A DNA stretch of 64,000 bases from Microbulbifer bruguierae (GTDB taxonomy: Bacteria > Pseudomonadota > Gammaproteobacteria > Pseudomonadales > Cellvibrionaceae): positions 2,694,001 to 2,758,000 of the forward strand of contig NZ_CP118605.1 of the NCBI RefSeq assembly GCF_029869925.1. The letters run 5' to 3'. Below the pieces are notes generated by a model. The model was not told the origin of the DNA. It saw nothing but the letters and a program-made list of their open reading frames with translations, and searched no databases. This document shows, in pieces, positions 28,099-38,955 of this stretch. The stretch's first letter is position 1. Every line of letters starts with the position of its first letter. The position numbers were made by a program, and so were the translations under genes.

Positions 28099-29781
28099 TC
28101 AGGTAGTGAGGGAGCGGGTCAACAGGCGAACATCTTCGCGAATATCACCATCAGACTCCTGCAGCTCCTTAATCTTGCGGCACGCGTGCAACACGGTAGT
28201 GTGGTCCCGACCACCAAAGGCATCACCGATTTCCGGCAGACTGTGGTTGGTCAACTCTTTCGCCAACGCCATCGCCACCTGTCGCGGCCGCGCCACAGAG
28301 CGGCTGCGCCGCTTGGAGAGCAGGTCCGCCACTTTGATCTTGTAATACTCTGCCGTTACCCGCTGAATATTATCGATACTCACCAACCGGTCCTGCAGGG
28401 CGAGCAGGTCTTTTAGTGCCTCGCGTACCAGAATATCGTCAATCGCGCGACCGGTGAACTGGGCATTCGCGATCACCCGGCGCAGCGCACCCTCAAGTTC
28501 CCGCACGTTGGAACGGATCCGCTGAGCGATAAAGAAAGCGGAATCATGAGGTAAATCGACACCCACCTGCTCCGCTTTTTTCATCAGGATGGCGACCCGG
28601 GTTTCCAGCTCCGGCGGCTCAACGGCCACCGTGAGCCCCCAGCCGAAACGGGATTTGAGCCGCTCCTCGAGTCCATCGATTTCCTTGGGATAGCGGTCAC
28701 AGGTGAGGATGATCTGCTGCCCGCCTTCCAGCAGTGCATTGAAGGTATGGAAGAACTCTTCCTGGGAGCGCTCCTTGCCGGCAAAGAACTGGATATCGTC
28801 GATCAACAGTGCGTCTACCGAACGGTAATAGCGCTTGAAGTCGCTGATCGCGTTTAGCTGCAACGCCTTGACCATATCCGCCACAAAGCGCTCGGAGTGC
28901 AGATACACCACCTTCGCGTTGGGGTTACGATCCACCAGCGCGTTGCCCACCGCGTGCATCAGGTGGGTTTTACCCAGGCCCACACCGCCATAGATGAATA
29001 GTGGATTGTAAGCGCCACCCGGGTTATCGGAAATCTGCTGCGCAGCGGCCAATCCCAACTGGTTGGACTTGCCCTCTACAAAAGAAGCAAACGTGAAGCC
29101 GCGATTGAGGGAGCTGCCATGCTTGATCGCCCCCTCCACCTCAACCTTGCGCTGTGGCACGGGCAGAATTGTCTGCATCGGCGTCGAGACCACATCACTA
29201 CCGGTCTGTAAATCTGCAGGAAGGCGCTCTGCGGGCGTCAGCGAATCAACGCCCGCCTCTTCTGCGGCGAGATTACGCACTTCGTTCCGGACTTCTGCGG
29301 AAATCGATCCACCAGAGCCGCCCATACCACCGCCAAAGCCATTGCCCGACACGGGATAGGATGCATGCGAAGATGAAAAGGAATTGCCACCACCGTGACC
29401 ACGCTGCGATGCCGCCGCGGGTGCAGCGTAATCACTGCGCCCATTGCCATAACCCGTATAGCCAGGCCCTTCAGGCGAGAAAGCTCCTCCAGACTGATCG
29501 ACCGCACCCAGATTGCGGCGAAAACGGGACGCGCGACGATCCAGCGCAATCACTTCAACCAACAGGGCACGCCCGGCAAATTGCTGGGTAAGCTCGCGAA
29601 TGCGATCAAGAAACTTATCGCTCACCCAGTTGAGGATAAAGCGATTTGGCGCCACCAGACGCAGCTCCGCCTCGGAACTGTCGTCGCTGACGCGCAGCGG
29701 CCGAATCCAGGTATTGAACTGCTGCGGCGGCAGCTCATCCTGTAAACAGGCAGCACACTGCTTCCAGACGGAATCAGACAA
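28099..29781 (-). CDS. dnaA: chromosomal replication initiator protein DnaA
   Basis: A 560-residue initiator ATPase that binds DnaA boxes and opens the origin. Domain I (residues 1 to about 85) begins [20 protein letters not shown]. Domain II is a long Gly/Ser-rich linker (about 90-225). Domain III carries Walker A GGVGLGKT at 265-272 and Walker B LLIDDIQF. Domain IV has the DNA-binding signature [12 protein letters not shown]. The start is TTG at 29781 with AGGGGG five bases upstream, since no ATG fits the conserved N terminus. It is about 90 residues longer than E. coli DnaA (467), all in the linker. Confidence 0.96.
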   Translation of the reverse strand: MSDSVWKQCAACLQDELPPQQFNTWIRPLRVSDDSSEAELRLVAPNRFILNWVSDKFLDRIRELTQQFAGRALLVEVIALDRRASRFRRNLGAVDQSGGAFSPEGPGYTGYGNGRSDYAAPAAASQRGHGGGNSFSSSHASYPVSGNGFGGGMGGSGGSISAEVRNEVRNLAAEEAGVDSLTPAERLPADLQTGSDVVSTPMQTILPVPQRKVEVEGAIKHGSSLNRGFTFASFVEGKSNQLGLAAAQQISDNPGGAYNPLFIYGGVGLGKTHLMHAVGNALVDRNPNAKVVYLHSERFVADMVKALQLNAISDFKRYYRSVDALLIDDIQFFAGKERSQEEFFHTFNALLEGGQQIILTCDRYPKEIDGLEERLKSRFGWGLTVAVEPPELETRVAILMKKAEQVGVDLPHDSAFFIAQRIRSNVRELEGALRRVIANAQFTGRAIDDILVREALKDLLALQDRLVSIDNIQRVTAEYYKIKVADLLSKRRSRSVARPRQVAMALAKELTNHSLPEIGDAFGGRDHTTVLHACRKIKELQESDGDIREDVRLLTRSLTT

Positions 29782-30161
29782 GGAACCCCCTAACGATGAA
29801 TCGGAGTGCAAAAATTGCGCAAAAAACCGCAACCACCCCCGAAAAAGTGGCCGACAGTATATCGGTTGCACCCTGGGTTATCCACAATTTTTCAGAAAAT
29901 GGGGACAACTTTTTCGACAGAAAGCCTTGCAATTTCAAACACTTGAACAAAAAGCGAGCAAGCGGTGCGGATAACCACAATGGATTATCCACAAGCAGCT
30001 GTGGATATCTTGGGGTAAACCGGTGAACCGTCACGAATACCCACGTATTAACAACAGTTTACGAAAGTGTTGCCAACTTCCAGCTTCCGTACCTTATAAA
30101 GGAAGCAACCAAACCCAATCAGATAAAGGGGCATTTCCTGCATCACAATCCACCGATTGCA
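29782..30161. other. candidate oriC region 1 (dnaA-rpmH spacer) with DnaA boxes
   Basis: The spacer between divergent dnaA and rpmH contains perfect DnaA boxes TTATCCACA at 29878-29886 and 29985-29993. One-mismatch boxes lie on the other strand at 29966-29974 (TGCGGATAA) and 30000-30008 (TGTGGATAT). Three of the four fall within 45 bases. AT-rich runs flank them (29887-29960 and 30040-30130). The dnaA-rpmH spacer is the established oriC in Pseudomonas; the boxes could also serve dnaA autoregulation. Confidence 0.7.
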
Positions 30162-30190
30162 TTGCTTTAGCTGGTTTCTTTCTATACAAT
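30162..30190 (+). promoter_or_regulatory. rpmH: putative sigma-70 promoter of rpmH-rnpA
   Basis: TTGCTT (30162-30167), 17 bases, then TACAAT (30185-30190; 5/6 of the -10 consensus). A GC-rich stretch follows. It leaves a leader of about 130 bases before the rpmH ATG at 30328. Confidence 0.6.
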
Positions 30191-30327
30191 CCGCCGCCTT
30201 CGCAGCGCATAGCCCGCTCCGAAGTCTGCCCAAAGGGCACACCGCAACGGGCTATTGCCGCACGCGGTCCAGATTACGCAAACATCCAGGACATTAACTC
30301 CGGGACCAACCTCCAGGTAGTAACAAC

Positions 30328-30462
30328 ATGAAACGTACATTTCAGCCCAGCAACTTGAAGCGCAAGCGCACCCACGGTTTCCGTGCTCGTATGGCCACCA
30401 AGAACGGCCGTAAAGTACTGGCTCGTCGTCGCGCCAAAGGCCGCAAGGTTCTGTGCGCCTAA
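30328..30462 (+). CDS. rpmH: 50S ribosomal protein L34
   Basis: A 44-residue, strongly basic protein, [20 protein letters not shown] at the start and ending in [12 protein letters not shown]. It is the complete bacterial L34 sequence pattern. An AGGTAG lies about ten bases before the ATG. It is followed 45 bases later by rnpA, the universal rpmH-rnpA pair. Confidence 0.98.
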   Translation: MKRTFQPSNLKRKRTHGFRARMATKNGRKVLARRRAKGRKVLCA

Positions 30463-30507
30463 GATTGCCGCTCCGCGAGCAAGCTTAAATACCGCATCTG
30501 AATCCTT

Positions 30508-30999
30508 ATGCAGTGCCCACGCAGCGACTTCGCCTTCGCCAAGCCGCTGCGGCTGCTCAATGCGGCGCAATATCGCGCCGTTTTTGACTGTGCTCCCGTA
30601 CGCGCAGCACAGCCCCAATTCCTGATCCTCGCCCGCCCCAACGATCTCGATCATCCGAGACTCGGTCTGGTTATTGCCAAAAAACACGTTCGCAACGCCT
30701 GCGACCGCAATCGCATCAAGCGTATTGCGCGGGAAACCTTTCGTCTGCGCCAGCATGAACTCTTTCCGTTGGACGCTGTAGTTCTCGCCCGTGGCGGTGC
30801 CGGCGAACTGGACAATGCCGCGCTGGGCAAAATCTTCAACAAGCTGTGGCGAAAACTGGATCAGCGGGCCCGCAACCCGCAACCGGAAAATGCGAGGCCA
30901 CCCCAGCCATCCCGCGGCAAGGCCCGCCGGGACAAAAAGAAGACGTCTCCGGCACCGGCCCCTCAGCCAACCCCCGAACAGCCTGGAGGCACCCAGTGA
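30508..30999 (+). CDS. rnpA: ribonuclease P protein component
   Basis: A 163-residue basic protein that assists the RNase P RNA in tRNA 5' processing. The core is conserved: PLRLLNAAQYRAVF near the start, GLVIAKKHVRNACDRNRIKRIARE as the RNA-binding RNR motif, then DAVVLARGGAGEL. The last 45 residues or so are an extra Pro/Lys/Arg-rich tail (PQPSRGKARRDKKK, then Pro-Gln repeats) not found in E. coli RnpA (119 residues). The stop codon overlaps the yidD GTG start. No strong ribosome-binding site precedes the ATG. Confidence 0.93.
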   Translation: MQCPRSDFAFAKPLRLLNAAQYRAVFDCAPVRAAQPQFLILARPNDLDHPRLGLVIAKKHVRNACDRNRIKRIARETFRLRQHELFPLDAVVLARGGAGELDNAALGKIFNKLWRKLDQRARNPQPENARPPQPSRGKARRDKKKTSPAPAPQPTPEQPGGTQ

Positions 31000-31271
31000 C
31001 CTGGCTAGCGATCAAGTTGATCCACCTCTACAGACTGATTGCCAGTCCCTGGGTGGGCAACCAGTGTCGCTTTTATCCCACTTGCTCCCGCTATGCCGAA
31101 GATGCACTAAATACCCACGGATTCTGTAAAGGGGGTTATTTAACCGTGCGTCGGCTTATAAAATGCCACCCTTGGCACCCGGGGGGGCTGGATTATGTTC
31201 CCTCCGCACCGCACCAACAAAAAACCACGGCGGCAGAACAAACACCGCCCTGCAACAAGGCTAACAAATAG
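30996..31271 (+). CDS. yidD: membrane protein insertion efficiency factor YidD
   Basis: A 91-residue small protein with the conserved core LIHLYRLIASPWVGNQCRF, then PTCSRYAEDAL, HGFCKGG and CHPWHPGG. The Cys positions are those of the family (CRFYPTCS, GFC, KCHP). The start is GTG at 30996, overlapping the rnpA stop (GTGA), with GGAGG six bases upstream. YidD is a membrane-associated helper of YidC, encoded one base after its stop, so rnpA-yidD-yidC is one coupled unit. Confidence 0.95.
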   Translation: MTWLAIKLIHLYRLIASPWVGNQCRFYPTCSRYAEDALNTHGFCKGGYLTVRRLIKCHPWHPGGLDYVPSAPHQQKTTAAEQTPPCNKANK

Positions 31272-31272
31272 A

Positions 31273-32943
31273 ATGGATTGGCAACGCTATACGCTGGTCG
31301 GCGGAATCGCCGCAGTTCTACTGGCGCTGGTTTACCAGTGGAACGATTTCAAGGAACAGCACACCCCCGCTCTGGATCAGAAAACCGTAGTGCGCCACCA
31401 GGCAGACGCTACCGACACTCTGCCCAGCAGCCAATCCCCGACGATCACCACCAGTGGTACCGGCGGTGCTCTGCCGGAAGGTAACTCCGTGCCGGAAGTT
31501 GGCGCTGGTGTGCAGGCGAAACTGATCGCGGTAAATACCGATACCCTGAGCCTGCTGATCGACCCCAATGGCGGTGACATCGTTAAAGTCGCGCTGCGCA
31601 AGTATTACGAAAAGCTCAACACGCCGGACCGACCGCTGATCCTGCTTAACCAAACCCGCAGCCATACCTACATCGCCAAAAGTGGCCTGGTTGGCGGTAA
31701 CGGTAGCTGTACTGCCGGACGCCCGCTGTTCAGCAGCGATGCCTCCGAATACGCGCTGCAGGAAGGCAAGGACACACTCACCGTGGACCTGAAGCAGACG
31801 CAAAACGACATCAGCTTCACCAAGCGCTTCACGTTCACCCGCGGTGATTACCTGGTGAAGGTCTCCTATCTTGTGGACAACGGCCGCAGCAAACCTCTGC
31901 TCGCCGGCATCTGTGGTGAGATCGTTCGGGACAGCCTTGAGCCGCCGGTCGACGTGGGCATCGGCGTATCGCCATTCCTCGGCGCAGCCCTGCATACCAG
32001 CGAAGAGAATTACTACAAGCAGGATTTCGAGGACATCACCAAGAAACCCACCACCGAGACGATTGAGGGCGGCTGGGTCGCCATGGTGCAGCATTATTTC
32101 CTGAGCGCCTGGGTTCCGAATCAGCAGGAACAGAATACTTTTGAGCTTCGCTCCGCCGGCAACGGCCTGTACAACATGGGCTTTACCAGCCCCCAGCTGC
32201 GCGTCGAGCCGGGTCAGCAGGGTACCGTTGAAGCCTCCTTTTACGTTGGCCCCAAGGACGTCTACCGCCTGGAGGAAATTTCCCCCTATCTGGACCTGAC
32301 CGTCGATTACGGGTGGCTGTGGTGGCTGGCGAAGCCGATGTTCCGGGTGCTCAACTGGATCCACGAACACATTGTGGATAACTGGGGCTGGTCAATCATT
32401 CTGCTGACCGTGTTCATCAAGGCGCTACTGTTCCCGCTGTCCGCCGCAGGCCTCCGGTCCATGGCGCGTATGCGCAAGTTTGCTCCGCAGATGAAGAAAC
32501 TGCAGGAGCAGTACAAGGACAACCGCCAGAAGCTGGCGGAAGAAACCATGAAGCTGTACCGCCGGGAGAAGATCAATCCGGTGGGCGGCTGTCTGCCACT
32601 GTTGCTGCAGATGCCGGTCTTTATCGGTCTGTACTGGATGCTGATGGAGACGGTTGAACTGCGTCATGCACCCTGGATCGGCTGGATCCATGACCTGTCG
32701 GTAAAAGACCCCTACTTCATCCTGCCGGTGATCATGGGGGCGAGTATGTGGTTTATGCAGAAGCTGAATCCGCAGCCCACCGACCCAACCCAGGCGAAGA
32801 TCATGCAGCTGATGCCGGTCATGATGACCTTCTTCTTCCTGTGGTTCCCGGCTGGCCTGGTACTCTACTGGATCGCGAACAACCTGATCTCGATTGCACA
32901 GACGTGGTTTATCAACAAGCAGGTTGAGGCGGCGAGCAAGTAA
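31273..32943 (+). CDS. yidC: membrane protein insertase YidC
   Basis: A 556-residue Oxa1/YidC/Alb3 insertase. It has an N-terminal membrane helix (about 5-23), a large periplasmic P1 beta domain (about 90-335) and a C-terminal bundle of four or five helices. The bundle includes NWGWSIILLTVFIKALLFPL, with the conserved positively charged patch after it, and VGGCLPLLLQMPVFIGLYWML. The ATG at 31273 (MDWQRYTLVGG) is chosen, because the open frame further upstream lies within yidD. It inserts inner-membrane proteins, among them the ATP synthase c subunit encoded at 41649. Confidence 0.97.
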   Translation: MDWQRYTLVGGIAAVLLALVYQWNDFKEQHTPALDQKTVVRHQADATDTLPSSQSPTITTSGTGGALPEGNSVPEVGAGVQAKLIAVNTDTLSLLIDPNGGDIVKVALRKYYEKLNTPDRPLILLNQTRSHTYIAKSGLVGGNGSCTAGRPLFSSDASEYALQEGKDTLTVDLKQTQNDISFTKRFTFTRGDYLVKVSYLVDNGRSKPLLAGICGEIVRDSLEPPVDVGIGVSPFLGAALHTSEENYYKQDFEDITKKPTTETIEGGWVAMVQHYFLSAWVPNQQEQNTFELRSAGNGLYNMGFTSPQLRVEPGQQGTVEASFYVGPKDVYRLEEISPYLDLTVDYGWLWWLAKPMFRVLNWIHEHIVDNWGWSIILLTVFIKALLFPLSAAGLRSMARMRKFAPQMKKLQEQYKDNRQKLAEETMKLYRREKINPVGGCLPLLLQMPVFIGLYWMLMETVELRHAPWIGWIHDLSVKDPYFILPVIMGASMWFMQKLNPQPTDPTQAKIMQLMPVMMTFFFLWFPAGLVLYWIANNLISIAQTWFINKQVEAASK

Positions 32944-32971
32944 ATCACTTCATTTCAGGAAGATTCCCCAG

Positions 32972-32999
32972 GGCCGCAACAAGCGGCCCTTCTTCTATC
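32972..32999 (+). terminator. probable terminator between yidC and mnmE
   Basis: GGGCCGC and GCGGCCC form a 7-base stem around AACAA, followed by TTCTTCT. The pyrimidine tail is weak, so read-through into mnmE (24 bases on) is likely. Confidence 0.6.
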
Positions 33000-33022
33000 T
33001 GACTTTTGGATAAACTCAGAAC

Positions 33023-34396
33023 ATGTCCCAGCAAAGCCTCAACAAAGACACCATCGCCGCCGTTGCCACCCCGCCCGGGCGCGGGGGCATTGGTGTGATC
33101 CGCCTGTCCGGCCCACGGGCCCGGGAAATCGGCGAGCAGCTGTGTGGCAAAACCTTCAAACCCCGCTTTGCCCACTACTGCGACTTCACCCACGCCGGGC
33201 AACTCCTGGATCAGGGGCTGGCGCTGTACTTCCCAGGGCCCAACTCGTTTACCGGTGAAGACGTGGTGGAATTGCAGGGTCACGGTGGCCCGGTGATTCT
33301 GGACACGCTGATTTCCGCCCTGCTGAACATGGGTGCACGCCAGGCCCGACCCGGAGAATTTTCCGAGCGCGCGTTTCTCAACGACAAGCTGGATCTGGCC
33401 CAGGCCGAGGCGATTGCGGACCTGATTGACGCCGGCAGCGCTCAGGCGGCGCAAAACGCACTGCGCTCCCTACAGGGTGTTTTTTCCGAAAAAATCGAAG
33501 AATTAGCCACTCAACTTACCCATTTGCGCATCTACGTCGAAGCATCGATTGATTTTCCGGAAGAGGAAATCGATTTCCTCGCTGACGGCAAGGTGGCGGC
33601 AGATATTGAAGCGCTCCTTGTACAACTGGACCGGGTGGAAGCCCAGGCCCGCCAGGGAACCATCATGCGCGAGGGGATGCAGGTGGCGATTGCCGGTAAA
33701 CCCAACGCCGGCAAGTCCAGCCTGCTCAATGCACTCGCCGGCAAAGACACCGCCATCGTCACCGATATCGCGGGCACCACCCGGGACGTACTGCGAGAGC
33801 ACATTCATATCGAGGGAATGCCGCTGCATATCGCCGATACCGCGGGATTGCGGGAATCACCGGACCAGGTGGAGCAGATTGGTATGCAGCGGGCCTGGGA
33901 GGAAATACGCCATGCGGACAGAGTACTGCTGGTGGTGGATGCCGCCGAGCTGCACAGCCTGGATCCAGACGCCGCCTGGCCGGACTTCACCCGTCAGCTA
34001 CCGGACCTGGAGAAGCTCACCCTGGTGGTGAACAAGATCGATCTGACGGACTACACGCCAGGCCTGCAGGCGCACAGTGACGGCGTGCCAACGGTTGCCA
34101 TCAGCGCCAAGACCGGTGCGGGAATCGAAGCACTGCAACAGCACCTGAAACAATGTATGGGATATCAGGCCGGTACCGAGGGAAGCTTTAGCGCACGCCG
34201 GCGCCATCTCGACGCGCTGGCCAGAGCCCGCGCCTACATCCTCGAAGGCCAGGCGCAGTTAACCGCCAGCGGCGCAGGCGAGCTTTTGGCGGAAGATCTG
34301 CGCCAGGCCCAGCAGGCCCTGGGAGAAATTACCGGTGCCATGTCCGCAGACGAGCTGCTGGGGAAGATTTTCGGCAGCTTCTGCATCGGCAAGTAA
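33023..34396 (+). CDS. mnmE: tRNA uridine-5-carboxymethylaminomethyl modification GTPase MnmE
   Basis: A 457-residue protein with an N-terminal tetrahydrofolate-binding domain (starts [24 protein letters not shown]). A helical domain with an inserted G domain follows: G1 GKPNAGKS, G2 and G3 around DIAGTTRD and DTAGLRES, and NKID as G4. It ends in the invariant CIGK. With MnmG, encoded next, it makes the cmnm5 group at the wobble uridine of several tRNAs. The two genes are separated here by an unusually long 797-base spacer. Confidence 0.97.
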   Translation: MSQQSLNKDTIAAVATPPGRGGIGVIRLSGPRAREIGEQLCGKTFKPRFAHYCDFTHAGQLLDQGLALYFPGPNSFTGEDVVELQGHGGPVILDTLISALLNMGARQARPGEFSERAFLNDKLDLAQAEAIADLIDAGSAQAAQNALRSLQGVFSEKIEELATQLTHLRIYVEASIDFPEEEIDFLADGKVAADIEALLVQLDRVEAQARQGTIMREGMQVAIAGKPNAGKSSLLNALAGKDTAIVTDIAGTTRDVLREHIHIEGMPLHIADTAGLRESPDQVEQIGMQRAWEEIRHADRVLLVVDAAELHSLDPDAAWPDFTRQLPDLEKLTLVVNKIDLTDYTPGLQAHSDGVPTVAISAKTGAGIEALQQHLKQCMGYQAGTEGSFSARRRHLDALARARAYILEGQAQLTASGAGELLAEDLRQAQQALGEITGAMSADELLGKIFGSFCIGK

Positions 34397-34405
34397 TCCC
34401 CACTT

Positions 34406-34430
34406 TGGGGTGGACCGTTTGGTCTACCCC
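34406..34430. other. stem-loop after mnmE
   Basis: GGGGTGGACC and GGTCTACCCC pair at nine of ten positions around a 4-base loop. No T-run follows, so it may be a weak or Rho-dependent end, or the boundary of the origin-like spacer beyond it. Confidence 0.45.
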
Positions 34431-34589
34431 CAAACAAACCTGCACCGGCCCCCTTCCGCCTCGCTGGCCACGCCCGACTACAACGCCTCATAAGACACCT
34501 CTTACCCCTGTGTCACGCGATACCAATTACGCGATCACCAGAACGACTGTCACGTGCTGAAACCGTCTACATCCACTCCCCCGCAACAC

Positions 34590-35034
34590 CACAGGAGTTG
34601 CCCACACAAATCCACAAGGTTATCCAGATGGCCGCCCTGTGTGGCACCCATTAACAGTTAGTTATCCCGGAAACCCACATGGTTATGCACAACACAGCGA
34701 GGAAAGTGCCTGCTTTTTAAGGTGTGTGGATAAACTGGGGGAGAAAAGCAGGGGATTCCGGGTACGGCGCCGGGGATAAGTTGGCAATCACGGATATCTG
34801 CCCAAAGTTATCCCGTCTGTCCACATCCCTCTACAACGCTTATCCCTGCTCCGATGCAGGGGTTACTGCACCAGTTGTCATCATCATAAGATGTTGTTTT
34901 ATAAGAGATTTTTATCCTTATACATAAAATGGCCGCCCCTAATAATTACAATAAATATAAACACATACATATACCTAGGTATGTATAACTTTATTTATGA
35001 ATAAGAAAACAGATCGAAAGGAAAATTCACTGTG
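34590..35034. other. candidate oriC region 2 (mnmE-mnmG spacer): DnaA boxes next to an AT-rich element
   Basis: Perfect DnaA box TGTGGATAA (34725-34733, minus orientation), TTATGCACA (34683-34691) and TTATCCAGA (34620-34628), plus several partial TTATCCC motifs between 34660 and 34850. To the right lies a strongly AT-rich tract (about 34886-35005) with the palindrome TACCTAGGTA at 34972-34981. Boxes beside an AT-rich unwinding element directly upstream of mnmG (gidA) is the E. coli-type oriC arrangement. No protein-coding gene is supported in the spacer. Confidence 0.65.
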
Positions 35035-35038
35035 CCGC

Positions 35039-35067
35039 TTTTTTGCACAGCGTAAGGTGCCTATAAT
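35039..35067 (+). promoter_or_regulatory. mnmG: putative mnmG promoter (perfect -10 element)
   Basis: A perfect TATAAT at 35062-35067 is followed by a GC-rich discriminator (GTGCGGCC). The -35 is poor: T-rich bases at 35039-35044 fit 17-base spacing, while TTGCAC at 35043 is too close. A hairpin GGTAACC...GGTTACC (about 35099-35120) follows in the leader. Confidence 0.5.
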
Positions 35068-35193
35068 GTGCGGCCGAATTTTTACTTGTCCCACTGAGGT
35101 AACCCATATCATCTGGTTACCCATCGAGGCCACAGCGTACTGCTGCTCTCGAAAATCCAAATTTGCGTGTCGCTATCCCAGAGCTGGAATCTT

Positions 35194-37083
<1,890 letters not shown>

Positions 37084-37115
37084 GCCAGCGGCAGACCACT
37101 GAAATTTGAACGGAA

Positions 37116-37227
37116 GGCTCAGCTGCCGGTAATGGTTTCCGAGACCTTCCGCGAGAGGGACCTCGCGGAAGAGCCCCCATGGATGGGTTCACGGCGTGTC
37201 TCGGAAACCATCACCCATAGCTGAGCC
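37116..37227. repeat. nested inverted repeat, copy B (between mnmG and rsmG)
   Basis: Outer arms at 37116-37144 and 37199-37227 pair over 29 bases with few mismatches (GGCTCAGCT...TGGTTTCCGAGA). Inside are a perfect 10-base hairpin CTTCCGCGAG/CTCGCGGAAG (37146-37171) and then GGATGGGTTC, the same core as in the copy at 497-603. The outer arms have no similarity to those of copy A, but the order outer arm, hairpin, GGATGGGTTC, outer arm is the same. Confidence 0.85.
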
Positions 37228-37282
37228 GCTACAGAACCAGCGACGAAGCCCGATCTATAGGGCCTGGAACCTCGAAATCCCA

Positions 37283-37927
37283 ATGGAACATTTCCGCTCC
37301 CGATTGAACCAAGCCGCAGAACAGTTAAACCTGGATCTGACCGAGGAACAGCAGGACAAACTGCTGGACTACCTGGACCTGTTTGCCCGCTGGAACTCCG
37401 CCTACAACCTCTCCGCCGTACGCAATCCCGCGGAGATGCTCGAGCGCCATATCATCGACAGCCTGAGCGTGGTAAACCTGTGCGGCACCAGCGCCGAAGA
37501 CCAGTCCCCCCTGATCGATGTCGGTTCTGGAGGCGGTCTGCCGGGGATTCCCCTGGCCATCGTGCACCCTGAGAGGCCTATAAGCCTGCTTGACAGCAAC
37601 GGCAAGAAATCCCGTTTCCAGTTCCAGGTCGCCAGCCAGCTCAAGCTTGCCAATATCAACGTGGTAAACCAGCGGGTGGAGGCCTACAAGCCCGAGACCC
37701 CCTACGCCGGTGTGGTCTCCAGAGCCTTTGCTTCGCTTCAGGATATGGTGAGCGGCAGTGAGCACTTGCTTGCCCCTGGAGGGCGGTTTTATGCGATGAA
37801 AGGCAAGATCCCGGAAGATGAGTTGAGTGCATTGCCAAAAGGGATTAAGGTCGTCGAGCTGCACACCCTGCAAGTGCCGGGCTGCGATGCAGAGCGCCAC
37901 CTGATCGTCCTTTCCCGCGAGGCGTGA
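37283..37927 (+). CDS. rsmG: 16S rRNA m7G527 methyltransferase RsmG
   Basis: A 214-residue SAM-dependent methyltransferase (E. coli 207). The motif I region LIDVGSGGGLPGIPLAI is clear, preceded by YNLSAVRNP and the HIIDSL signature. The ATG at 37283 is chosen; an earlier frame extension to 37196 lies in the palindrome. Loss of this enzyme is known to give low-level streptomycin resistance. Order mnmG-rsmG-parA-parB is canonical. Confidence 0.95.
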   Translation: MEHFRSRLNQAAEQLNLDLTEEQQDKLLDYLDLFARWNSAYNLSAVRNPAEMLERHIIDSLSVVNLCGTSAEDQSPLIDVGSGGGLPGIPLAIVHPERPISLLDSNGKKSRFQFQVASQLKLANINVVNQRVEAYKPETPYAGVVSRAFASLQDMVSGSEHLLAPGGRFYAMKGKIPEDELSALPKGIKVVELHTLQVPGCDAERHLIVLSREA

Positions 37928-38121
37928 ACCGGCGAATCGCCGACAGCTTCTGCGGAATGCACAGTCAGGCGTCATCGAGACAGGGCGTGAATTCAACACC
38001 TGCGCACCGGGCCAACGTCCCTGGGTGCGCTTAGCTGCCGCGTCTTCCGGTGAACCCGGCCTAGCGGCGAGCCCGGAAGGACAGAGGAAGCTGCCCTCCC
38101 GGGAATAACAGGATCAGAACC

Positions 38122-38937
38122 TTGAGCAAGATTTTTGCGGTAGCGAACCAGAAAGGCGGCGTTGGCAAAACCACCACCTGCGTCAACCTGTCGGCCTCCC
38201 TTGTCGCCAGCAAGCGGCGGGTGTTGCTGATCGACCTCGATCCCCAGGGTAACGCCACCATGGGCAGCGGTGTCGACAAGAGTGAGCTGCAGCTATCGAG
38301 TTATGACGTGCTTGCCAGCCTGCTGCCGCCGCGCAAGGCCATTGTCCAGACTTCCAGTGGCTATGACCTGATGCCGGCCAACATCGACCTCTCGGCCGCC
38401 GAGGTGGAATTGCTGGAAATGGACGGTCGCGAATCCCGCCTGCGCCAGGCGCTGGTGGAGATCAGTGACGATTATGACTACATCATCATCGACTGCCCGC
38501 CGTCTCTCAACATGCTCACCGTCAACGCACTGTGTGCCGCTGGCAGTGTGTTGATCCCCATGCAGTGTGAGTATTACGCACTCGAGGGGCTGTCGGCACT
38601 GATTGATACCATCACCCAGATCCAGAAGGCCGCCAATCCGGGTCTCAAGATCGAGGGCATACTGCGCACCATGTACGATCCGCGCAACAGCCTTACCGGC
38701 GATGTGTCCGATCAGCTCAATGAATACTTCGGCGACCGCCTCTACCGTACGTGCATTCCCCGCAATGTGCGCCTGGCGGAAGCGCCCAGCTTCGGCAAGC
38801 CGGCGCTGGAATACGACCGCACTTCCAAAGGTGCCATCGCCTATCTCGCCCTTGCCGGCGAGATCACCCGTCGCGAAAGTACGGCCAAGCACGACAATCA
38901 CAATAGTGGTCCCCGCCCGGTAGCGGAAGCGGTTTGA
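38122..38937 (+). CDS. parA: chromosome partitioning ATPase ParA (Soj)
   Basis: A 271-residue deviant-Walker ATPase. It begins SKIFAVANQKGGVGKTTT, with the ParA-type Walker A KGGVGKTT at residues 11-18. The Walker A' VLLIDLDPQG and Walker B IIIDCPPSL follow. The start codon is TTG at 38122 with AGGA eight bases upstream; no ATG or GTG fits the conserved N terminus. ParA moves ParB-parS complexes to segregate origins; the parS sites are in recF. Confidence 0.95.
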   Translation: MSKIFAVANQKGGVGKTTTCVNLSASLVASKRRVLLIDLDPQGNATMGSGVDKSELQLSSYDVLASLLPPRKAIVQTSSGYDLMPANIDLSAAEVELLEMDGRESRLRQALVEISDDYDYIIIDCPPSLNMLTVNALCAAGSVLIPMQCEYYALEGLSALIDTITQIQKAANPGLKIEGILRTMYDPRNSLTGDVSDQLNEYFGDRLYRTCIPRNVRLAEAPSFGKPALEYDRTSKGAIAYLALAGEITRRESTAKHDNHNSGPRPVAEAV

Positions 38938-38955
38938 GACTGAGGTAAGAGACTT

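Noticed and set aside
34501..35166. Possible tRNA or small RNA gene in the mnmE-mnmG spacer
   Set aside because: No cloverleaf or T-loop sequence is visible; the DnaA boxes and AT-rich tract explain the spacer better.
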